A stretch of DNA of 60,967 nt from Flavobacteriia bacterium (GTDB lineage: Bacteria > Bacteroidota > Bacteroidia > Flavobacteriales_D > Crocinitomicaceae), in the NCBI GenBank assembly GCA_947464135.1, contig CANHVK010000005.1, forward strand, positions 1 to 60,967. The letters run 5' to 3'. Of this stretch, positions 55,145-60,967 are shown piece after piece (the first letter of the stretch is position 1; each line of letters begins with the position of its first letter). Below the pieces are notes generated by a model that saw only the letters and a program-made list of their open reading frames with translations, had not been told where the DNA came from and did no database searches. The position numbers were made by a program, and so were the translations under genes.

Positions 55145-56542
55145 TTATTTTTCTTTAACTATTTGAGCAAGCATTGTTGCTTCAGACGCTACTTGTCCGT
55201 TAACATATGCTGTTCCTTTCATATTTACTAATCCACGACGAATAGGTGCTGTTTGAACTAATTCAATTACAAGTGTATCACCTGGAATTACTTTGCGTTT
55301 GAATTTACATTCATCGATTTTTAAGAAATAAGTAGAATACTTTTCAGGTTCATCAACACTATTCAAAGCGAAAATTCCTCCTACTTGTGCCATAGCTTCT
55401 ACTTGAAGTACACCTGGCATAACTGGATTACCTGGGAAATGTCCTGTAAAAAACGGTTCGTTCATCGTAACATTTTTAACCCCGATAACATGTTCAGGTC
55501 CAATTTCCATCACCTTATCCACTAATAAAAATGGATATCTATGTGGTAACATTTTTTCAATATCGTTTATATCATAAACTGGATCTTTTGTTAAATCAAA
55601 TTTACGACCTTCTTTTTCTTGCTTTTTGATTTGATCTTTCAAAATTTTAGCAAAACGAACATTACCATAATGACCTGGTCTAGCTGCTAAAATATGAGCT
55701 TTAATTGGCTTACCTACCAATGCTAAATCACCAATTATATCAAGCAATTTATGTCTTGCAGGTTCATTTTCCACACGAAGTTTTGAACTATTTAATACAC
55801 CAATTCCATTGTATTGAACTTTCAAAGATTCCTTACCTAACAATTTTGCTAATCGATCTAAATCTTCTTGTTTAACATCTTCTCTATCAACTAAAACAAC
55901 AGCATTATCTAAATCACCTCCTTTAATCAAATTGTTTTGAGCCAACATTTCTAATTCCCTCAAAAATACAAACGTGCGACAATGAGCAATCTCATTTTTA
56001 AAGTCATCAATCTTAAAAATATTTGCGTGTTGAGTTCCTAATAAAGGTGATTTATAATCTACCATTACTGTAACTCTATATTCTTTATCTGGAATAGCTA
56101 AAAATTCAATACCTTTTTCTACATCTTCCCAAGGAATATTTTCTGTTAATTCAAAATAATCACGTCGTGCATCTTGCTCTTCAAATCCAACACGTTCTAT
56201 TTCATTTATGAATAAAATCGCACTTCCATCCATTATTGGAATTTCAGGGGCGTCAACTTTAATCAAAGCATTATCAACTTTCATTCCGTAAAGTGCAGCC
56301 AAAACGTGTTCTGTTGTATAAACTCTTGCTCCATTTGCTTCCAAAGTAGTACCACGTTCAGTACCTACAACTAAATCAACATCAGCTTTGATGATAGGTT
56401 GACCTTCCAAGTCAACACGTTGAAATTTATATCCGTGATTTACTGGAGCTGGGCATATTTCTAGATTTACAGTTTCACCTGTATGCAAACCAACTCCTGT
56501 GAATTTAATGCTTTCTTTTAAGGTTCTTTGATTTTCAATCAT
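55145..56542 (-). CDS. lpxC/fabZ: fused LpxC deacetylase-FabZ dehydratase
   Basis: A 465-residue bifunctional protein. Residues about 1-300 are LpxC, with the zinc-region TTEHVLAALYGMKVDNALI, EIPIMDGSA and ARHKLLDIIGDLAL. Residues about 310-465 are FabZ with LPHRYPFLLVDKV, HFPGNPVMPGVLQVEAMAQVGG and the catalytic His/Glu pair. LpxC removes acetate from UDP-3-O-acyl-GlcNAc, FabZ dehydrates 3-hydroxyacyl-ACP. The fusion links the lipid A pathway to fatty acid elongation and is standard in Bacteroidota. It sits between lpxD and lpxA with gaps of five and one bases. Confidence 0.95.
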   Translation of the reverse strand: MIENQRTLKESIKFTGVGLHTGETVNLEICPAPVNHGYKFQRVDLEGQPIIKADVDLVVGTERGTTLEANGARVYTTEHVLAALYGMKVDNALIKVDAPEIPIMDGSAILFINEIERVGFEEQDARRDYFELTENIPWEDVEKGIEFLAIPDKEYRVTVMVDYKSPLLGTQHANIFKIDDFKNEIAHCRTFVFLRELEMLAQNNLIKGGDLDNAVVLVDREDVKQEDLDRLAKLLGKESLKVQYNGIGVLNSSKLRVENEPARHKLLDIIGDLALVGKPIKAHILAARPGHYGNVRFAKILKDQIKKQEKEGRKFDLTKDPVYDINDIEKMLPHRYPFLLVDKVMEIGPEHVIGVKNVTMNEPFFTGHFPGNPVMPGVLQVEAMAQVGGIFALNSVDEPEKYSTYFLKIDECKFKRKVIPGDTLVIELVQTAPIRRGLVNMKGTAYVNGQVASEATMLAQIVKEK

Positions 56543-56547
56543 TCGAA

Positions 56548-57588
56548 TTATTCTTTAATAAGACTTTTCATATTTTGTTCCAATTCCTGTAATTTTTTCA
56601 GGATGAATGGTAATTTTCTAAATCCAAAATAAGATTTTTTGAAGTCATCCATAGGAATACCTGGAGACCCCATCAAGGTAGCTTCTTTTTTAACTGAACT
56701 AGGAATTCCTGACTGTGCTACAATTTTTGTTTTGTCTGCAATTGATAAATGTCCTGCTATCCCAGCTTGACCACCTATCATTACATATTTTCCAATTTTT
56801 GCAGAACCAGCTACTCCTACTTGGGCAGCCATCACTGTGCTTTCTCCAACCTCAACATTGTGAGCAATTTGAACTAAATTATCCAACTTCACCCCTTTAC
56901 GAATGTTAGTTGAACCCATTGTTGCTCTATCGATAGTTGAATTAGCTCCTATTTCCACATCATTTTCTATGATAACATTTCCAATTTGTGGTATTTTCTT
57001 GTAGTTTCCTGACTCATCTGGTGCAAAACCGAATCCATCTGAACCTACAATCACGCCTGAATGTAATATACAATCCTCGCCAATTTCACAATCGTGGTAA
57101 ACTTTTACTCCAGAATACAATATAGTATTATCTCCAATCGTTACATTGTCACCAATATAAACGTGTGGATAAATTTTTACGTTATTTCCAATTTTGGCAT
57201 TTTCTCCTATGTACCCGAAAGCACCTAAATACAACTCATCCCCTACAGTTGCAGATGAAGCAATGTATGATGGCTGTTCAATTGCAGGTTCTTTTCTTCG
57301 CATTTGATCATAAAACTCTAACAATTGAGCAAAGCAAGAATATGCATCCTCTACCTTTATCAAAGTCAGAGTATCTGGTAATGATTTAGAAGGAACAAAC
57401 GAATTATTCACTATACAAATAGATGAACCCGTTGTATAGATATACTCCTCGTATTTAGCATTAGACAAAAAAGATAATTTACCTTCCGAGCCTTCTTCGA
57501 TTTTAGCCAAGCCATTGACCTTAACCTCGGGATTTCCTTCGATTTCACCAAGTATAATCCCTGCAATTTGTTCCGCAGAAAATTCCAT
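56548..57588 (-). CDS. lpxD: UDP-3-O-acylglucosamine N-acyltransferase
   Basis: A 346-residue enzyme with an N-terminal UDP-binding region (about 1-105, [26 protein letters not shown]) and a long left-handed beta-helix with [38 protein letters not shown] (catalytic His) and [14 protein letters not shown]. The C-terminal helix bundle is normal. It transfers the second acyl chain in lipid A synthesis. It starts the operon. A promoter-like box TATTTTTG ends four bases upstream of the ATG. Confidence 0.96.
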   Translation of the reverse strand: MEFSAEQIAGIILGEIEGNPEVKVNGLAKIEEGSEGKLSFLSNAKYEEYIYTTGSSICIVNNSFVPSKSLPDTLTLIKVEDAYSCFAQLLEFYDQMRRKEPAIEQPSYIASSATVGDELYLGAFGYIGENAKIGNNVKIYPHVYIGDNVTIGDNTILYSGVKVYHDCEIGEDCILHSGVIVGSDGFGFAPDESGNYKKIPQIGNVIIENDVEIGANSTIDRATMGSTNIRKGVKLDNLVQIAHNVEVGESTVMAAQVGVAGSAKIGKYVMIGGQAGIAGHLSIADKTKIVAQSGIPSSVKKEATLMGSPGIPMDDFKKSYFGFRKLPFILKKLQELEQNMKSLIKE

Positions 57589-57592
57589 ACTA

Positions 57593-57600
57593 CAAAAATA
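57593..57600 (-). promoter_or_regulatory. -7-like box at the lpxD start
   Basis: TATTTTTG on the minus strand matches TAnnTTTG and ends four bases before the ATG at 57588. No convincing -33 element is found at the usual spacing. Confidence 0.35.
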
Positions 57601-57660
57601 AAAGAAACTAGAAAACTCCTATAACTTCTCTCTAATGATTTATCAACACTAATAAGCTAA

Positions 57661-58347
57661 TTAGTTGGCACATTCAGAATCAAATGGCAAAATCAATTTT
57701 CTAACATCCATTTTTTCTTTATACCAAACAGACTCCACACCTATTTCTCCACGCTCTTTAATATCTTTTAAAGTAAAATAATGTAAGTTTTCTGTAGCAG
57801 TGAATTTAGATAACCCAAAATCAAATTTAGCAGCTTGTCGAATTCGGTGATAAAAAGATTTACTTGTTCGCAAACCTATTTCATTTTGTTTACAATTCAA
57901 CTCACCATCTGTTTTAATATACACAAAATCAGGATTTGAAGGAGTTTTCCATAACTCACCTTTTCCTTTTGAAGTTAATTTTTTGGCGTGCTTATCTTTA
58001 GTTGATTTAAGCTCTGCAATAAAACTATTTTTAGGCATCAGCACATACAATGAACGACCATTATTTGAAACCAAATACACTTTTGTATCTTTTTTAACAT
58101 CACTCTTTTTGAAGTCCACTTCACACCCCTCAACAAATGCTTTGATCCCTTGTTTAGTGATCCCTTGTTTGTTCAAAAGTTGCTCCTGCAAAGAATTGAC
58201 AACAATGATTTTTTCTAATATTGCTCCTCTCACTCGATTGTCAGGTAACCAACTACATCCTCTGTTTTGGAAAAATAAAATTACGATTATACACCCAGGA
58301 ATAAATCCACCTAAAAAATATTTTAATCGACGCCAAAATGCTGACAT
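57661..58347 (-). CDS. single-pass membrane protein of unknown function
   Basis: A 228-residue protein. One N-terminal membrane helix (about 10-28, FLGGFIPGCIIVILFF) is followed by a GCSWLPDNRV motif at residues 30-39, which I recall seeing in other uncharacterised Bacteroidota proteins, and a charged extracytoplasmic domain with Cys at 70, 153 and 226 and a C-terminal LPFDSECAN end. No catalytic motif or known domain can be named. It is divergent from the acyltransferase pair at 58476 and convergent with nothing; it may be an independent unit. Confidence 0.6.
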   Translation of the reverse strand: MSAFWRRLKYFLGGFIPGCIIVILFFQNRGCSWLPDNRVRGAILEKIIVVNSLQEQLLNKQGITKQGIKAFVEGCEVDFKKSDVKKDTKVYLVSNNGRSLYVLMPKNSFIAELKSTKDKHAKKLTSKGKGELWKTPSNPDFVYIKTDGELNCKQNEIGLRTSKSFYHRIRQAAKFDFGLSKFTATENLHYFTLKDIKERGEIGVESVWYKEKMDVRKLILPFDSECAN

Positions 58348-58449
58348 ATTCTTTCATTTAAAATTCAGCACTAAATTAAATAATCTTTTATCATACATAG
58401 GCTTTTGATAAATCTTATTTCTGAAATTAAGATTGAATAAAATACTGAT

Positions 58450-58457
58450 TAAATTTG
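58450..58457 (+). promoter_or_regulatory. -7-like box before the acyltransferase pair
   Basis: TAAATTTG matches TAnnTTTG, 18 bases before the ATG at 58476. A TTG at 58433-58435 lies 14 bases upstream, a shorter spacing than usual. Confidence 0.35.
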
Positions 58458-58475
58458 TTGTTACTTAATTAAGAA

Positions 58476-59294
58476 ATGAAAACAGATAAATTCATCGATA
58501 TCCGTAAATTAATCGGAAATAAAAATCCGAAATTACTCAAATTACTGCCTGGTTTCATCATTAATTATTTGAAACGAGTATTGCACGAAGATGAAGTAAA
58601 CCACGTAATTTCAATTTATAAAGAAAGTTACAACGAAGATTTTTGTCACAATGTAATTGATTACTTTAATATCGATTTAAGTATTGAAGGAATTGAAAAT
58701 ATCCCAACAGAAGGTGGTGTTACTTTAGCTATGAATCACCCACTTGGTGGAATGGATGCAATGGCCTTGGTTTCTGCTTTAAAACATCATCGTACTGATT
58801 TACGTTTTATTGTAAATGACATTCTATTACACCTTGATAATCTGAAAGGTATGTTTGTAGGAGTTAACAAACACGGCAAAACTGCTAATTCAAATTTGAT
58901 GAAAATTGACGAGATTTTTTCATCAGGTAAAGCAGTTTGTATATTTCCTGCAGGTTTAGTTAGTAGAAAAAATGATGGAAAAGTTAGGGATTTACCTTGG
59001 AAAAAAACGTTTGTTTCCCTATCTTTAAAACACAACCAACCGATAATCCCAATTTTTATTGATGGTGAATTGTCAAATTTTTTCTATCGCTTATCTAATT
59101 TTAGAAAAGCTATCGGAATTAAAGCAAATATTGAGATGTTTTATTTAGCAGATGAACTTTTCAAACAGAAAAATAAAAAAATGAAAATTATCGTTGGTAA
59201 ACCAATTCTTCCAGAAGCATTGGATAGCACTAAAAACCAACATCAATGGGCAACCTGGATACAAGACCAAGTGTATTTGTTGTCGAAAAAATAA
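58476..59294 (+). CDS. 1-acyl-sn-glycerol-3-phosphate-type acyltransferase (GlsA/OlsA-like)
   Basis: A 272-residue PlsC-fold acyltransferase. It has the H-x4-D type motif in MNHPLGGMDAM, an arginine/GMFVGVNKHGK block and IFPAGLVSRK with IIPIFIDGE. It lacks a clear membrane segment. It precedes a GNAT-fold acyltransferase by four bases; the pair resembles GlsA/GlsB of Bacteroides and OlsA/OlsB of Proteobacteria, which build glycine or ornithine lipids. A phosphatidate synthase role cannot be excluded, but the neighbour makes amino-acid lipid O-acylation more likely. Confidence 0.8.
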   Translation: MKTDKFIDIRKLIGNKNPKLLKLLPGFIINYLKRVLHEDEVNHVISIYKESYNEDFCHNVIDYFNIDLSIEGIENIPTEGGVTLAMNHPLGGMDAMALVSALKHHRTDLRFIVNDILLHLDNLKGMFVGVNKHGKTANSNLMKIDEIFSSGKAVCIFPAGLVSRKNDGKVRDLPWKKTFVSLSLKHNQPIIPIFIDGELSNFFYRLSNFRKAIGIKANIEMFYLADELFKQKNKKMKIIVGKPILPEALDSTKNQHQWATWIQDQVYLLSKK

Positions 59295-59298
59295 GCTT

Positions 59299-60222
59299 AT
59301 GTCACAACAACCAATCATAGAACCAATTTCAACAGACTTAATTTTAAGTGAATTAACTTCTGAAAGATTTATTCGAAAAACACGTAAAGGGGATAATGAA
59401 ATTTACAGTGTAAACATTCATAATGCTCCCAATACGTTGAAAGAAATTGGACGTTTACGAGAAGTAACTTTCAGGGAATCAGGTGGCGGAACAGGTTTAC
59501 CATTAGATTTAGACGAATTCGATACAAATGACACTTGTTACGAACAACTTATTGTCTGGTCACCTGAAGATAAAGAAATTGTAGGTGGTTACCGCTATAT
59601 ATTATGTGGAAATGCCTTGGTAAATAATGAAATCAGACTATCTACACATCATTATTTTGAGTTTTCAGAAAAGTTCATTAAAGAGTATCTACCATACACG
59701 ATAGAATTAGGAAGAAGTTGGGTTCAACCTAATTTTCAACCTTCTGTAAATCCTAGAAAAGGACTCTTTGCATTAGATAATATTTGGGATGGATTAGGAG
59801 CATTGATTGTTAAAAATCCAACAATGAAATATTTCTTTGGTAAGGTAACTATGTATCCAACATACGATCGAGAATCTAGGGATTTCTTACTACATTTTAT
59901 GAATCATTATTTTCCTGATAAAGAAAATTTAATGCACCCTTATACTCCACTTGTTCAGGAATTTGACAAAACATTTGTTGAAGAACAATTAGATGGGCTT
60001 TCTTTCAAAGATGGATTTAAAGTTTTAAACTCTTTTGTTCGCTCTCACAACGAAAATGTCCCTCCTTTAGTAAACATCTATATGCACCTTTCTCCTTCAA
60101 TGAAAACGTTTGGAACAGCTGTTAACCACGAATTTGGAGATGTTGAAGAAACAGGAATTTTAGTTACAATTGGTGATATCTTTGAAGACAAAAAAGAAAG
60201 ACATATAAATTCGATGTTGTAA
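59299..60222 (+). CDS. GNAT-fold N-acyltransferase (GlsB/OlsB-like)
   Basis: A 307-residue protein of the PF13444 hemolysin-like acyltransferase type. LREVTFRESGGGTGLPLDLDEFDTND and VGGYRYILCGNAL are hallmarks, followed by IELGRSWVQPNF and DNIWDGLGALI. It would acylate the alpha-amine of glycine (or another amino acid) with a 3-hydroxyacyl-ACP. The start at 59299 gives MSQQPII and follows the previous stop by four bases; the longer frame from 59194 overlaps the acyltransferase out of frame and is less likely. The pair with the O-acyltransferase at 58476 supports an amino-acid lipid pathway. Confidence 0.82.
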   Translation: MSQQPIIEPISTDLILSELTSERFIRKTRKGDNEIYSVNIHNAPNTLKEIGRLREVTFRESGGGTGLPLDLDEFDTNDTCYEQLIVWSPEDKEIVGGYRYILCGNALVNNEIRLSTHHYFEFSEKFIKEYLPYTIELGRSWVQPNFQPSVNPRKGLFALDNIWDGLGALIVKNPTMKYFFGKVTMYPTYDRESRDFLLHFMNHYFPDKENLMHPYTPLVQEFDKTFVEEQLDGLSFKDGFKVLNSFVRSHNENVPPLVNIYMHLSPSMKTFGTAVNHEFGDVEETGILVTIGDIFEDKKERHINSML

Positions 60223-60311
60223 AGGAAATTTTGTTTCTTGTTGAATGAGCGAATTTCCATATCTTTAATAATGATAATCATACAAATACTTATGCTGATA
60301 AAAGTTTTTAA

Positions 60312-60967
60312 ATGAAATACCAGCTACAAATAATTCCTGTAAACTTACTTGAAGAGTATTTAAATAATGTTCCCTCTTCTTTGCAAGAAGTATTTGAAAA
60401 CTTAAAAGATGCAGATATTTCAACCGAAAACTTTAATTTTTATGTTTCTGTTTCATCTGTGTTTAGTAGTAAAATTGAAGGGGAAACCATTGAGTTAGAT
60501 AGTTACGTAAAACATAAAAAATTCGGGATAGAATTTTTACCTGACTACACAAAAAAAATTGATGATTTGTATAATGCATATATCTATACAAAAAACAATG
60601 AACTAAATTCTGAAAATGTTTCACAAGTTCATAAGCTTTTAAGTAAACATCTTGTTGCCACTAATTGGCAAGGAAAATTTCGAACTCAAAATATGTTCGT
60701 TACAACGAGTGATGGTAAAATTGAATATGTAGCAGTATGTTCTTTCGGAGTAGAAAATGAAATGAAAAAGTTTTTTAACGATATTACTCTTCTCTTAACT
60801 AAAGAATTATCAATTGAAGAAGTTTTTTACTTTGCATCTTTAATTCATTTAGTTTTTGTTAAAATCCACCCGTGGAATGATGGAAACGGAAGAACAGCAA
60901 GGTTATTAGAAAAATGGTTTTTAGCTCAAAAATTGGGTGATAAAGCATGGTTTATACAAAGTGAAAA
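60312..60967 (+). CDS. Fic-domain protein (partial, cut by window end)
   Basis: The frame is open at the window end; 218 codons are visible. The Fic motif HPWNDGNGRTAR starts at His186 and matches HPFx[D/E]GNGR with a Trp in place of Phe. An N-terminal inhibitory motif S-S-K-I-E-G (residues 52-57) fits [S/T]xxxE[G/N], so the protein is a class II Fic enzyme whose AMP- or NMP-transfer is held off by that helix. The usual winged-helix C-terminus would lie outside the window. It is on its own transcript; no antitoxin gene is visible. Many such proteins modify their own or partner proteins; the target is unknown. Confidence 0.85.
   Translation, partial: MKYQLQIIPVNLLEEYLNNVPSSLQEVFENLKDADISTENFNFYVSVSSVFSSKIEGETIELDSYVKHKKFGIEFLPDYTKKIDDLYNAYIYTKNNELNSENVSQVHKLLSKHLVATNWQGKFRTQNMFVTTSDGKIEYVAVCSFGVENEMKKFFNDITLLLTKELSIEEVFYFASLIHLVFVKIHPWNDGNGRTARLLEKWFLAQKLGDKAWFIQSE

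Noticed and set aside
1-60967. CRISPR arrays, tRNA or rRNA genes, insertion sequences or prophage
   Set aside because: No regular direct repeats with spacers, no cloverleaf or rRNA segments and no transposase or phage gene are seen.

Overview
The window looks like chromosomal DNA of a low-GC member of the Bacteroidota, most likely in or near the Flavobacteriales. Pointers seen in the sequence are a T9SS-type C-terminal sorting domain on a secreted hydrolase, an LpxC-FabZ fusion, a fused ResB-CcsA cytochrome c assembly protein, a transketolase split into two genes, many lipoproteins and small beta-barrels, and several Bacteroidota-type promoter boxes (TAnnTTTG, a few with TTTG or TTTC about 19 bases upstream). 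I cannot name the family or genus. There is no rRNA, tRNA, CRISPR array, transposase or recognisable prophage; almost everything is ordinary chromosomal gene content.

Layout. 1-340 is AT-rich and gene-free. 341-3937 holds a DIP1984-like coiled-coil protein, a divergent AAA ATPase and a T9SS-exported beta-lactamase-like hydrolase. 3987-12731 (minus) has fabG, an overlapping set of four genes (MFS transporter, DUF2079 membrane protein, phosphodiester glycosidase-like lipoprotein, DUF1402-like protein) and the ResB-CcsA fusion. 12915-24147 (plus) has a beta-helix lipoprotein, a tightly packed set (nitroreductase, beta-barrel, DUF985 cupin, ribD, DMT permease), a thioredoxin-like protein, an alpha/beta hydrolase fused to a TerB-like domain, and a 1038-residue beta-helix/polytopic membrane fusion. 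24128-28089 (minus) is an operon with a phosphoribosyltransferase, murQ, trmD, a Sua5/YrdC gene, a lipoprotein and an esterase. 28181-39281 has crtI-like, an NlpC/P60 enzyme, a ctpA-type protease, DUF1573, uspA, an HMA protein, the two transketolase halves flanking a von Willebrand A protein, an aminotransferase and a YdeI-like protein.

39289-45289 (minus) is a SNF2 helicase and the rpsO-pnp pair. 45382-48451 (minus) is a four-gene set around rimK. Then come rplS, smpB, a transglutaminase-like protein, a Crp/Fnr regulator, a beta-barrel, a PaaY-like carbonic anhydrase homologue, aroK, an rRNA uracil methyltransferase and the lipid A operon lpxD-lpxC/fabZ-lpxA. The end carries a membrane protein of unknown function, an acyltransferase pair that probably makes glycine (or other amino-acid) lipids, and the 5' part of a Fic gene cut by the window edge.

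The clearest functional themes are the outer envelope (lipid A, acyl-amino-acid lipid, T9SS and beta-barrel proteins, peptidoglycan recycling), translation (rpsO, rplS, smpB, trmD, Sua5, RlmD, RimK) and RNA turnover (pnp). No obvious new defence system or mobile element is visible. The observations most worth a second look are the VWA gene inserted between the transketolase halves, the beta-helix/membrane fusion, the hydrolase-TerB fusion, the RimK gene set, the short or absent leaders suggested by promoter boxes next to start codons, and the 5' hairpin in the rpsO leader.
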